From: Candidatus Poribacteria bacterium
GTDB lineage: Bacteria; Poribacteria; WGA-4E; WGA-3G
Length of the DNA: 60,583 nt
Assembly: GCA_022394755.1 (NCBI GenBank)
Contig: JAGFCA010000038.1
Span: 1-60,583, forward strand
Direction of reading: 5' to 3'
This document shows, piece after piece, positions 24,918-34,067 of this stretch (position 1 is the first letter of the stretch; every line of letters begins with the position of its first letter). The notes beneath the pieces are model-generated. The model was not told where the DNA came from and ran no database searches. It saw nothing but the letters and a program-made list of their open reading frames with translations. Both the position numbers and the translations under genes were made by a program.

Positions 24918-27254
24918 ATGCCGCTGCTTAACATCAAACCCACACATAAACCCATCAAAGACTATTACGCCACACTGCAACAATTCAACCAACAGATGAT
25001 AACACATGAAGGGGCTGTTAGCGCACCATTCGGTACACTCCTAAACATCTGTGCAAAACAGATTGATGCCACCTTCTCTCAACAATACCAGATGCAAACG
25101 GAAGCAGGCGACCGTATCATCATAGATGGAGCAGTAACAAAACTCGGTATGCCACTTGCATACTGGGAAGCCAAAGATATACACGATGACCTACCGCAAG
25201 CAGTACAACAGAAAAAACAAGATGGATACCCCTTAGACAATATCCTATTCCAAACACCAGAACGGGGCATCCTTATTCAGAATGGACAAACAACCCTTGA
25301 TACAGACCTAACCGATTCCAACAATCTCGTCAACACACTCCAACAACTTTTCGGATACACAACACCTGTCCACGAAGATTGGGAACGCGCTGTTGCTGAC
25401 TTCAAAATAAAAGTACCAGATCTCGCAACAGAGATGATGGATCTGATTGAAAGACAGTTAGAAAACGACGCTACATTCCGAACTGCTTTCAACGGGTTTT
25501 ATGAGACATGTAAATCCGCCATCAATCCGAACCTATCCCAAAAAGCTGTTGAGGAAATGCTTATCCAGCATATCCTCACTGAACGTATTTTCCGTACTGT
25601 GTTTGACCGATCCGATTTCACTACACGCAACATCATCGCACAAGAAATTGAAAAGGTAACAAGTGCCTTAATGCATCAAGCCATCAGTCGAGATGTATTC
25701 CTACGGCCACTTGATCCTTTCTACCGTGCCATAGAAAACGCAGCCAAAGGATGCCGAGATTTCTCACAAAAACAACATCTATTGAATACGTTTTATGAGC
25801 AGTTTTTTCAAGGATTTTCAGCAGATGTGGCGGACACACACGGGATTGTATATACACCACAACCCATCGTTGATTTTATGGTCAATAGTGTTGAACATAT
25901 CCTCAATACCGAATTCGATCGGTCGCTTTCAAGTGAAGGTGTACATATCATTGATCCATTTGTTGGTACAGGAAACTTCATCGTACGACTCATGCGGGAT
26001 ATTGATGGAATGAACCTGAAACACAAATATCAAAACGAACTACACTGCAACGAGGTAATGTTGCTGCCATACTACATTGCCAGTTTGAATATTGAACAGG
26101 AATATTATCAACGAACACAACAATACCTCCCATTTGAAGGCATTGCACTTGCTGATACATTTGAGATGCTTGAAAAAGAACAGATGGATCTTTTTTCAGA
26201 GGAAAATACAGAACGTGTGAATCGACAGAAAAATAAAGATATGTTTGTTGTGATAGGGAATCCACCATATAATATGGGTCAGGTAAATGAAAATGATAAT
26301 AATAAGAATCGTGAATATGAGACAATGGACAACCGAATAAAAGAAACATACGTATCAGATTCCTCTGCCAAACTCAGATCCGCTGTTTATGATCCATATG
26401 TAAAAGCAATTCGGTGGGCTTCAGATAGGATTGATAAAGAAGGTGTTGTTGCCTTTGTAACCAACAATGGGTTTCTCAATGGAAAAGCATTTGACGGAAT
26501 GCGGAAACATCTGTTAAAGGATTTTTGTAAGATATATGCTTTGGATTTAGGTGGAAATGCGCGGAAAGGATTGAAGGTTTCCAATGCGAATATTTTTGGT
26601 ATAAGAGTTGGTGTAAGTATCAATCTATTTATAAAGAAAAAGAGCAATTCTCCAGATATACCAAAACTATTCTACTATCGTACCGATGATATATGGAATA
26701 AAACTAAAAAATGTGATTTTCTAAATGAAAGTTATCATGTGGGTGGAATCAATTGGGACACAATTCGACCAGACAATAGGAATACTTGGCTCACTGAAGG
26801 ACTTCAGACTGACTTTGATAACTTCATCCCATTAGGGACACAAAAAACAAAGGTATTAAAAGGAATAGTACGGAATGTAATTTTCAAGACATATGGTAAC
26901 GGAATACTAACGGGTCGTGATTCGTGGGCATGCAACTATAATCGTAACCATCTGATTGAAAATATAAAGAAAATGAGCACATATTACAATGCAGAAATTG
27001 ATAGATGGCAACGTAGGGAAGATCTAAATTTTGATGTAAATGATTTTGTATTTTATGATGATACAAAAATAAAATGGAGTCGAGATTTAAAGTTAAAATT
27101 AAAGCGGGGTTCAACCTCCAGGTATCATGATAATAGAGTTCGTGATTATACATATCGACCTTATACAAAGATGCTGCTTTTTTTGATAGAGTATTTAATG
27201 ATATTGTATCTAAATTTCCAAATATTTTCCCATTGCCAGAAACTGAAAATCTAA
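24918..27254 (+). CDS. Type ISP-like restriction-modification enzyme, 5' part (frameshifted)
   Basis: 778 codons to a premature stop, continued in another frame to 27967. The N-terminal part has a PD-(D/E)xK-like nuclease pattern (IIIDGAVTK with YWEAKD at about 65-95). The methyltransferase core follows: SAM motif I DPFVGTGNFIVR (about 350) and motif IV NPPYN (about 450), typical of N6-adenine methylases, with VVAFVTNNGFL after. The segment from about 590 begins the target-recognition region. Type ISP enzymes such as LlaGI carry a helicase domain between nuclease and methylase and exceed 1,500 residues; here I see none, so this is a compact single-chain R-M protein. No good ribosome-binding site precedes the ATG. 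Confidence 0.8.
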   Translation: MPLLNIKPTHKPIKDYYATLQQFNQQMITHEGAVSAPFGTLLNICAKQIDATFSQQYQMQTEAGDRIIIDGAVTKLGMPLAYWEAKDIHDDLPQAVQQKKQDGYPLDNILFQTPERGILIQNGQTTLDTDLTDSNNLVNTLQQLFGYTTPVHEDWERAVADFKIKVPDLATEMMDLIERQLENDATFRTAFNGFYETCKSAINPNLSQKAVEEMLIQHILTERIFRTVFDRSDFTTRNIIAQEIEKVTSALMHQAISRDVFLRPLDPFYRAIENAAKGCRDFSQKQHLLNTFYEQFFQGFSADVADTHGIVYTPQPIVDFMVNSVEHILNTEFDRSLSSEGVHIIDPFVGTGNFIVRLMRDIDGMNLKHKYQNELHCNEVMLLPYYIASLNIEQEYYQRTQQYLPFEGIALADTFEMLEKEQMDLFSEENTERVNRQKNKDMFVVIGNPPYNMGQVNENDNNKNREYETMDNRIKETYVSDSSAKLRSAVYDPYVKAIRWASDRIDKEGVVAFVTNNGFLNGKAFDGMRKHLLKDFCKIYALDLGGNARKGLKVSNANIFGIRVGVSINLFIKKKSNSPDIPKLFYYRTDDIWNKTKKCDFLNESYHVGGINWDTIRPDNRNTWLTEGLQTDFDNFIPLGTQKTKVLKGIVRNVIFKTYGNGILTGRDSWACNYNRNHLIENIKKMSTYYNAEIDRWQRREDLNFDVNDFVFYDDTKIKWSRDLKLKLKRGSTSRYHDNRVRDYTYRPYTKMLLFLIEYLMILYLNFQIFSHCQKLKI

Positions 27255-27967
27255 TACTATGGATAAAGGTCGGACAAGAAATTCCAATGTATTCTCTCTT
27301 AGTCAATAACATTTCAGATGTATTACCACAAAGTGGTTCCAGATGCTTTCCATTTTATACCTACGACGAAGACGGTTCCAACCGTACAGAGAACATCACA
27401 GATTGGGCTCTTGCAGCATTCAGAGAACATTACAATGACAACTCCATTACCAAATGGGACATCTTCCACTATACCTACGGTCTCCTACACCACCCAGATT
27501 ATCGTGAAAAGTATCAGGCAAACCTAAAACGCGACCTACCCCATATCCCGTATGCACCCGATTTCTGGGGATTCGCAAAGGCTGGTCAAGAACTCGCTGA
27601 CATACACGTCAACTATGAAGAATATCCCGTTTATCCACAACTACAACACATCGAAACCCCTGATGTACCCATCAATCTGAAGGTGGAGAAGATGAAACTT
27701 TCAAAAGATAAAACCTCGTTAGTCTATAACGATTTTCTAACGATCTCAGGTATTCCTTCAGAGGTATATGATTATCGGTTGGGTACGCGATCAGCATTGG
27801 AGTGGGTCGTAGATCAGTATCGTATAAAGACAGATAAACGGAGCGGAATTGTGAACAATCCAAATCGCGAAGATGATGAACGATATATTGTAGATTTGGT
27901 GGGACGTGTGATTGGTGTAAGCTTACGGACAGTTGAAATAGTTAACGGTTTACCTTCCTTGGTTTAA
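27185..27967 (+). CDS. Type ISP-like restriction-modification enzyme, 3' part (frameshifted)
   Basis: This frame carries on from the upstream one if the seven-T run at 27178-27184 had eight bases: PYTKMLLF then FDRVFNDIVSKFPN. It encodes the rest of the C-terminal specificity domain, with FPFYTYDEDG, WDIFHYTYGLLHHPDYREKY, DFWGFAKAGQELADIH and, near the end, LEWVVDQY, as is usual for type ISP C-terminal domains. The combined protein would be about 1,016 residues. A TTG at 27233 is the first start-like codon but an independent start is unlikely. The MITE at 27976 begins nine bases after the stop codon. Confidence 0.75.
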   Translation, partial: DRVFNDIVSKFPNIFPLPETENLILWIKVGQEIPMYSLLVNNISDVLPQSGSRCFPFYTYDEDGSNRTENITDWALAAFREHYNDNSITKWDIFHYTYGLLHHPDYREKYQANLKRDLPHIPYAPDFWGFAKAGQELADIHVNYEEYPVYPQLQHIETPDVPINLKVEKMKLSKDKTSLVYNDFLTISGIPSEVYDYRLGTRSALEWVVDQYRIKTDKRSGIVNNPNREDDERYIVDLVGRVIGVSLRTVEIVNGLPSLV

Positions 27968-27975
27968 TATATACT

Positions 27976-28188
27976 ATAGTTTGGACAATTATGAGAGGTT
28001 TCCATCAATATTCGAAGTGTTTCTTGCTTTTTCAACACGTTTCTCACCCAACCCAACTTTGAGAAAATATTCTCAGATGATCCTAAGAAAGCCTCAACGG
28101 GGCGAAAGGTTTGTAGATACAGCATATTTGCACATAGAATAAGTCCTAGCGGGGCGAAATGTGTATTGCTTGAAACTGTCCAAACTAT
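27976..28188. mobile_element. MITE with ATAGTTTGGAC-type ends, short copy
   Basis: Ends ATAGTTTGGACAATT (27976) and AACTGTCCAAACTAT (to 28188). In inverted orientation it matches 4130-4536 throughout, minus the nested element and one repeat unit. Includes GCCTCAACGGGGCGAAAGG and CCTAGCGGGGCGAAATGTG units. Confidence 0.75.
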
Positions 28189-28284
28189 TGTAATATATAC
28201 TATTTCTGAATATAATACCATTTCAAATAAATAATATGTCATTACAAAATTTCTATGGAATTGAATATTATTGGAAGCTATCTT

Positions 28285-28440
28285 CTGTAGGCGGGGAATG
28301 CCTTATGGCATTCATACCGTTGATTCCAGATCTCCGAATCCCGACTCCTTTCTTTCCAAAAGCCTCGGAGAGGCGAAAGGTGTGTAGAAAACATCCTTAT
28401 ACGAATACTACTAAAGCCCCGGAGGGGCGAAAGGTGTGTT
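28285..28440. repeat. Cluster of dispersed hairpin boxes
   Basis: GAATGCC-TTAT-GGCATTC (28296-28313) next to ATACCGTTGATTCC, a box also seen inverted near 12000 and 14600. Then two copies of a GCC-GGAG-GGCGAAAGGTGTGT unit (28362-28387 and 28415-28440). Confidence 0.6.
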
Positions 28441-29173
28441 ACATTATACCATTTCTAATTGAAAATATTGCTTAATTGTAGCACATTCTTCCAGATTGTA
28501 CCCTTCCCCGTTTCAATTCTAAATAGTCGGTAATGAGAGAACAATTAATAGAAACGGTATTATATTGCATTTGTGAATAATAAGAATTAAGTAAATTTGT
28601 AGAATAATTACTATTTATTAAATAGATTTAATTTGAACATTTTTTACATATATCAACTGTAGATATATATGTGTTTTTTCGGTAGTTTTTCCAACAACAA
28701 ATGATCAGAACAATATGAAAAACCCCACATAGAGACCGACAGAAACTGTATAAAACCATAGTAAATTAAATTCTATCCACACCATTGATAATGACATAAC
28801 AATCACTAAATTTCAGAGTATTCAGAGTAAATCGCAAAAACATAAATGACAGAAAACTCACAGGAATCCTTACTATAACTGGTTTTATAGAGATTATTTG
28901 ACATCACCTATGTATATTTACTCTGAAATTATTGATGATACATTAAATTAAAGTAAACTATAAATCTAAAAACTAAAATCCTTATGATCTGTAAAATTCA
29001 TGCCAAAACTGTATATGCTATTTCAGAATATCCATTGCAAGTATTTATCCTGTTTGCTAAAATAAACCGATATGCTATTGGTGTATCGTTGAAATTAGTA
29101 ATAACCCATTTAGGATATTATTCTTTCATTACATTGATACACTTGAAATAGCTTCAGATTAAGGAGTAATTAA

Positions 29174-29737
29174 ATGAATCGATCAAAATATATAATTGGA
29201 TTAGCGGTAATAGTTATCATAGTAGCTATAGGAATATCTATAAAATCTGTTGATAGTCAGAATGACATGGTTGAACGAGGAAAGTACATTGTTGATGCCG
29301 TGGCAGCCTGCGGTTTCTGTCATACCCCTCGTACTGGAACAGAATATAATGAAGATATGTATCTTGCTGGACATGTAGCGAATAGTCCTTATTCACGCTA
29401 TGATATGAGTCTGATGCAACGTGGAATATTTCTTGCGTCCCCGGCAACTCTGACAGCATTTTCAGGTCCTTTTGGTTCAAGTTTCGCAACTAATTTAACA
29501 CCTGATAAAGAAACAGGACTGGGGGAATGGACAGAAGATATGTTCATTAAGGCTTTGCGTACTGGCCACCATCAAGGAAATGTAGATAACAGGAAGATTT
29601 TCCCACCAATGCCATGGAAACATTATGCTCAGATGAATGATTCCGATCTTAAAGCAATTTGGGCTTATTTGAGGACAATTAAACCAGTAAAAAATGAAGT
29701 TAGTCCAGTACTAAATCCAATGGGCAGACCGTATTAA
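29174..29737 (+). CDS. Membrane-anchored monohaem cytochrome c
   Basis: 187 residues. An uncleaved N-terminal helix (about 6-25) anchors a periplasmic class I cytochrome c. The haem site CGFCH lies at about 46-50, and MPW near 154 could supply the axial Met ligand. The sequence ERGKYIVDAVAACGFCHTPR and FATNLTPDKETGLGEW is like cytochrome subunits of membrane alcohol or aldose dehydrogenases. AAGGAG sits 7 bases upstream of the ATG. First gene of a + strand operon; it may take electrons from a periplasmic dehydrogenase, though the oxidoreductase next to it looks cytoplasmic and NAD(P)-dependent. Confidence 0.85.
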   Translation: MNRSKYIIGLAVIVIIVAIGISIKSVDSQNDMVERGKYIVDAVAACGFCHTPRTGTEYNEDMYLAGHVANSPYSRYDMSLMQRGIFLASPATLTAFSGPFGSSFATNLTPDKETGLGEWTEDMFIKALRTGHHQGNVDNRKIFPPMPWKHYAQMNDSDLKAIWAYLRTIKPVKNEVSPVLNPMGRPY

Positions 29738-29787
29738 ACACACCTTGAATTATTCTATGTATATAAAATAATATGGAGAAATCATAT

Positions 29788-30849
29788 ATGTCATCAAAAG
29801 AGAAAAAAGTTCGAGTAGCAGTTGTAGGGATGGGAATTGGTAGACCGAATGGGGCTGCATTATCAAGAAATCCAAGGTGTGAAGTCGTTGCTCTCTGTGA
29901 CCTTGAAGAAGATCGGATGAAAGCCTTTGCAAAGGATTTACCAAGTAAAGTTAAATTCTATACAGACTATAAAAAGATGTGTCAAGCAGACGATATAGAT
30001 GCAGTATTCGTTGGAACTCCAAATCAATGGCATGCACCAATCGCTATGGAAGTCATCAAGAACGACAAACACGTAATGGTAACCAAACCTTTGGCAGATT
30101 CAGAAGAAGCCGCAGCAGAATTAGTTGATGTAGCAGAAGGATCTAATGTTGTTAATATGATGTCTCTTTCAACCAGATTTGGTCGTCAATGTCAATACCT
30201 CGGTAAGTTGTATCGTGAAGACTATTTTGGAGAGATCTATTATGCCAGAGCCAGAAGTGTCAGAAGAAGTGGAATACCTGATTGGAATTTGGGATTCATT
30301 CAAAAAGGTGGAGGGGCATTTCGAGATATGGGTGTCCATGTTCTTGATTCCGTCTGGTGGATAATGGGAATGCCAAAACCTGTCTCCGTACTTGGTGCAG
30401 CGGGTGCAAAATTCGGTCCGCGCGGTCTTGGTTATTGGAAAGGTTCAAAAGCTAAAAAAGAACTCTATGAAAAATACGATTCTGATGATTATGCTGGTGG
30501 ATTCATTACATTTGAAAATGGTATAGGTTTACAAGTAGAGAGTTTTTGGGCATCACATCAACCCGGAGAATTTCAGATTGAATTGTTTGGCACAGAAGCA
30601 GGTGCAACAATGGATCCACTGAGAGCGTATAGAACAGATGAGAACGGTGATTTTGAAGATATAGATTTAAAAGCACCACATAGCAAGTATGGTGAGACTT
30701 GGGATGCAATTGCTGGTCATTTTGTTGAGTGTATATTAGATGGGGCAGAATGCCAAGCACCATTACGCCATGGATTAGTTGTTCAAAAAATGATGGAAGG
30801 TTTACTAAGAAGCGGTGAAACTGGACGTGAGGAACTTATTGAGGTGTAA
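29788..30849 (+). CDS. Gfo/Idh/MocA-family oxidoreductase
   Basis: 353 residues from the ATG at 29788, which has GGAG 9 bases upstream; an ATG at 29773 overlaps that site. Rossmann motif VAVVGMGIG at the start, then VALCDLEEDRM, VGTPNQWHAP and VTKPLAD (the EKP motif reads TKP, keeping the catalytic Lys). The C-terminal half has GGGAFRDMGVHVLDSVWW, giving the D-x-G-x-H pattern of the family. Expected to oxidise a hydroxyl of a sugar, inositol or sugar-like acid with NAD(P). Only two bases separate it from the PhyH gene, so they are co-transcribed. Confidence 0.85.
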   Translation: MSSKEKKVRVAVVGMGIGRPNGAALSRNPRCEVVALCDLEEDRMKAFAKDLPSKVKFYTDYKKMCQADDIDAVFVGTPNQWHAPIAMEVIKNDKHVMVTKPLADSEEAAAELVDVAEGSNVVNMMSLSTRFGRQCQYLGKLYREDYFGEIYYARARSVRRSGIPDWNLGFIQKGGGAFRDMGVHVLDSVWWIMGMPKPVSVLGAAGAKFGPRGLGYWKGSKAKKELYEKYDSDDYAGGFITFENGIGLQVESFWASHQPGEFQIELFGTEAGATMDPLRAYRTDENGDFEDIDLKAPHSKYGETWDAIAGHFVECILDGAECQAPLRHGLVVQKMMEGLLRSGETGREELIEV

Positions 30850-30851
30850 TA

Positions 30852-31553
30852 ATGACAATTGATACATCTGCATTACAACGTGACTTCAATAATACCGGAT
30901 TCGCCATTGTCCCTAATCTGTTTTCGAGAGATGAAGCACAACGACTTAAGCACGAGTGTATTGACATTCTTACTGCTGTAAAAGAGGAAACAGGTAATGA
31001 AATCGGACATGGTGTATATGTCGGTTTAGCTGCACGGAGTCCAGTATTTCAAGATGCAGTTGGTGATGGACGCTTGCTTGATGTATTGGAGAAAATTCTT
31101 GCCCCTAATATTGAATTTCTAAGTGATAAAGTTGTATTTAAGAGTGAGGATATGACGTTCGCGAGTCCTTGGCATCAGGACTGGCATTATTGGCATGGTG
31201 CACACAAATTTTCGATTTGGGTTGCCTTGGATGATGCAACTGTAGAAAACGGATGTTTAAAACTCTTCCCAGGTTCACATAAATCTGCAATCGTTCATGA
31301 CGGTGATGCAAGTGATGGCAACGGTTTTGGTAATAGACTTAGACCGGATGCTATCGATGAAAGTCTTGCAGTTACTGCAGAAGTAGAGGCAGGAGGGGCA
31401 GTTTTCTTCCATGACCTTACCCTACATTCAAGTCATCCAAACCTTTCTGGGGCAGAACGTTGGGTATGGATTCCAACATATCGAGATGCGAAAGCAGAGG
31501 ATAACGATTATCCTTGGGCCGTTGCAGCGAAAGTTGTACGTGGCAATAATTAA
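30852..31553 (+). CDS. Phytanoyl-CoA dioxygenase (PhyH) family protein
   Basis: 233 residues, near the usual size. Fe(II) ligands are H108 and D110 in WHQDWHYW and a later His (H192 in DLTLHSSHPN), with R203 (GAERW) a likely 2-oxoglutarate contact. The region VALDDATVENGCLKLFPGSH is characteristic of the family. It starts two bases after the preceding stop codon. Substrates of most bacterial PhyH proteins are unknown; its operon neighbours suggest hydroxylation of a small molecule that is then oxidised. Two further PhyH proteins at 38925 and 39853 belong to a different subgroup (about 270 residues). Confidence 0.85.
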   Translation: MTIDTSALQRDFNNTGFAIVPNLFSRDEAQRLKHECIDILTAVKEETGNEIGHGVYVGLAARSPVFQDAVGDGRLLDVLEKILAPNIEFLSDKVVFKSEDMTFASPWHQDWHYWHGAHKFSIWVALDDATVENGCLKLFPGSHKSAIVHDGDASDGNGFGNRLRPDAIDESLAVTAEVEAGGAVFFHDLTLHSSHPNLSGAERWVWIPTYRDAKAEDNDYPWAVAAKVVRGNN

Positions 31554-31605
31554 TATTCCAACTACAAATTACGATTAGAAAGAAAACTGAATAACAGGAG
31601 AGAAT

Positions 31606-32460
31606 ATGTATAAGAATCTAAGTACAGGTGCAATTGGTATTAGTGCAAACACGATGGAAGGGATAGCATTAGCTAAGAATGCAGGTTTCGAAGGGTTGGA
31701 TATCAATATCGGTGAAGCACATCAACTCGCCCAAGAACATTCAGTCCAATATGTTAAAAATCTGTGGTCAGATGCGGGACTGAAAATGGGTGGTTGGGGA
31801 TTCGGCGTCAATTGGCGTGGTTCCGATGCGGATTATTATGCGGGTTTAGGACAGTTACCTGAACGTGCTGAATTCGCAGCTGAACTCGGTTGTTTCCGTA
31901 CAAATTGTGTTGTAGGTCCAGCATCTAACGATTTAAGTTTTCAAGAAAACTGGGATTTTACCGTAAAACGTCTACGTTCAGTAGCAGAAATACTTAAGGA
32001 TTATGGGCACTCATTAGGATTAGAATTCATTGGTCCAGCAACCAGTCGGAAGGGTGCCAAACATCTATTTGCCTATTCTATGGATGCCATGTTAGGATTG
32101 GCAGCAGCGGTTGGTACAGGGAATGTAGGTTTATTATTTGATACCTGGCATTGGTACACTTGCCATTCAACATTGGATGATGTACGTAAATTATCTGCTT
32201 CTGATGTTGTTTATGTCCATATCAATGATGCACCTGATGGAATTGAAACAAATGACCAAATTGACAGTATTCGGTGTCTTCCCGCTGAGACAGGTGTGAT
32301 ACCACTCACAGAACTTATGCAGATTCTATCTGAAATTGGATACGATGGTCCAGTAACTCCTGAACCCTTTAGCAAAAAAGTAGGGGCAATGGAACCAGCA
32401 GATGCAGCAAAAACAACAGCTGAATCGTTAGACCAGGTATGGGAAAACGCTGGTCTGTAA
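31606..32460 (+). CDS. Sugar phosphate isomerase/epimerase family (TIM barrel)
   Basis: 284 residues of xylose-isomerase-like TIM barrel. Probable metal-site residues are Glu in LGLEFIGP (about 145), Asp in LLFDTWHWY (about 180), His in VYVHINDAP (about 205) and Glu in VTPEPF (about 250). FEGLDINIGEAH and CFRTNCVVGP are usual strands. GGAG is seen upstream of the ATG. Likely isomerises or epimerises a keto-sugar or related compound made by the Gfo/Idh enzyme. Confidence 0.85.
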   Translation: MYKNLSTGAIGISANTMEGIALAKNAGFEGLDINIGEAHQLAQEHSVQYVKNLWSDAGLKMGGWGFGVNWRGSDADYYAGLGQLPERAEFAAELGCFRTNCVVGPASNDLSFQENWDFTVKRLRSVAEILKDYGHSLGLEFIGPATSRKGAKHLFAYSMDAMLGLAAAVGTGNVGLLFDTWHWYTCHSTLDDVRKLSASDVVYVHINDAPDGIETNDQIDSIRCLPAETGVIPLTELMQILSEIGYDGPVTPEPFSKKVGAMEPADAAKTTAESLDQVWENAGL

Positions 32461-32492
32461 TGTACAACTGAATTACATCAAAAGGATATAGT

Positions 32493-33299
32493 TTGAATTT
32501 AATTGATAAAGATGTCATTCTGGCAATTACAAATAAATGGGAAGGGGATAGGTTTCAAGATGGCCGTCCCCGTGTTCCTGATGACATTCTACAACGAATG
32601 AATGCAATCACTATTGAGCAAGCATGGGGTGTACTGCAAGGTAACGGTTATAAATTCCAATTTGCTGGTGAGTGGATGAACTTACACCCTGATAGAATTC
32701 TGGTAGGTAGGGCAGTAACCTGTGCATTTGTACCTATCCGTCCTGACCTTAATGATGCAATCTCACAACAAGGTGAAAAAGAAGGACGTGTTGGCGGACA
32801 AAATTCTTGGGTTATTGATACTCTTGTAGAGAATGATGTCATTGTTGTAGATTTATTTGGTAAGGTTAAAGAGGGCACATTTGCAGGGGACAATCTTGGC
32901 AACTCTATATATGCAAAAACAGGAACTGGAATGGTAATTGATGGTGGTATTCGAGATTTAGATGGTATTTATGAACTTCCAGATTTTTCCACATTTGTTC
33001 GCGGTGTAGATCCCACTGGAATAGCGGATGTTACACTCACCGGAATAAACATCCCTATACGTATTGCTGAAGCCACTGTTTTACCCGGTGATATAGTATT
33101 AGGTAGACGTGGTGGTGTGATATTTATTCCACCCCAATTTGCACAACAGGTTGTTGAACAGGGTGAAGAGGTTAACTTACGTGATCGTTTTGGACATCAA
33201 AGATTACGCGAAGGAATATATACACCGGGTGAAATTGACAGGAAATGGAGTGATGAGATTGAAAAGGATTTCAATGAATGGCGTTCTGCTCAAGAATAA
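32493..33299 (+). CDS. RraA-like aldolase/decarboxylase family protein
   Basis: 268 residues from a TTG with AAAGGA about 7 bases upstream. The RraA/HMG-aldolase fold is marked by GRAVTCAFVP (about 72-81), NDVIVVDLFG (about 114-123), AGDNLGNSIYAKTG (about 131-144) and the metal/active-site motif GMVIDGGIRD (about 146-155). Members cleave 4-hydroxy-4-methyl-2-oxoglutarate or decarboxylate oxaloacetate; others bind RNase E. The operon (dehydrogenase, isomerase, enolase-type enzyme) favours cleavage of a 2-keto acid. Extra N- and C-terminal segments make it longer than RraA proper. Confidence 0.8.
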   Translation: MNLIDKDVILAITNKWEGDRFQDGRPRVPDDILQRMNAITIEQAWGVLQGNGYKFQFAGEWMNLHPDRILVGRAVTCAFVPIRPDLNDAISQQGEKEGRVGGQNSWVIDTLVENDVIVVDLFGKVKEGTFAGDNLGNSIYAKTGTGMVIDGGIRDLDGIYELPDFSTFVRGVDPTGIADVTLTGINIPIRIAEATVLPGDIVLGRRGGVIFIPPQFAQQVVEQGEEVNLRDRFGHQRLREGIYTPGEIDRKWSDEIEKDFNEWRSAQE

Positions 33300-33344
33300 A
33301 ACATACGTCTGTCTCATATCCATATTCGAAAGGTAACCTTTGAA

Positions 33345-34055
33345 TTGCGGGACTATACTGAAATAACTGACCGATTAATTAAACTACACCTACCACAAGA
33401 ATTAATCGGTACAGTTTATGACTACCCAATCTATAAACTATACCTTCAATCAACAATTAAAACACAGAACCATGTTCTTCTAACAAGTGGCTTGCATGGT
33501 GATGAACCTGGAGGTATAGAAGCATCATTACAGTTTTTATCAAGAGATAACTCTGACCTACTAAAATTATTCAACTTTACCGTTATTCCATGTATCAATC
33601 CTTATGGTTATGTCCATAATACTCGTGAGAATAGAGATGGAGTTGATATTAATCGGATGTTTGAGAGTAATGAGATTAAAGAAGTAATGATTATTAAAGA
33701 ATGTTTGGGGGAAACACAATTCTCATTTACGATTGATTTTCACGAAGATTATGATGCAACGGGTTTTTATATGTATGAGGGTCAAGAGGACAATAAATTC
33801 ATTGGTCCTGATATAGCACAGCAAGTTACAACCATAGGTCCAATGGATACTGAAGATTCAGGTGAAGATACAACTCCTATAGTTAAAGGGGTTTATAATG
33901 TATCACCGAAATGGGGAGCAAAAGGGTTAGCACCTTATATGTTACATCACCACACAAAACATGTTCTGATAACAGAAACACCTACAGATTGGCAAATTGA
34001 ACAACGTGCAGCCCTTCATTTAGGTCTATTGGATGCTGCATTGGAATACTATTAA
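33345..34055 (+). CDS. M14-family zinc carboxypeptidase/deacylase-like protein
   Basis: 236 residues from a TTG; AAAGG lies about 11 bases upstream. Zinc ligands HGDE (H51, E54) and H133 in DFHE, the substrate-carboxylate motif GVDINRMF (about 99-106) and the late glutamate in LITETPTD (about 213) fit the AstE/AspA and M14 pattern. No signal peptide, so cytoplasmic. In this operon it may release an amide- or peptide-bound group from the substrate. Neighbouring gaps are 45 and 12 bases. Confidence 0.8.
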   Translation: MRDYTEITDRLIKLHLPQELIGTVYDYPIYKLYLQSTIKTQNHVLLTSGLHGDEPGGIEASLQFLSRDNSDLLKLFNFTVIPCINPYGYVHNTRENRDGVDINRMFESNEIKEVMIIKECLGETQFSFTIDFHEDYDATGFYMYEGQEDNKFIGPDIAQQVTTIGPMDTEDSGEDTTPIVKGVYNVSPKWGAKGLAPYMLHHHTKHVLITETPTDWQIEQRAALHLGLLDAALEYY

Positions 34056-34067
34056 GAGGGTATATTT

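Larger units (their letters stand above)
27968..29173. other. Gene-free 1.2-kb stretch with repeats
   Basis: Holds the MITE 27976-28188 and a repeat cluster at 28285-28440. From 28480 to the cytochrome gene it is AT-rich without visible coding or structure. Confidence 0.55.

Noticed and set aside
29174..29737. Cytochrome subunit of a complete membrane alcohol dehydrogenase
   Set aside because: No PQQ or flavin dehydrogenase subunit is adjacent; only one haem motif is present where such subunits usually have three.
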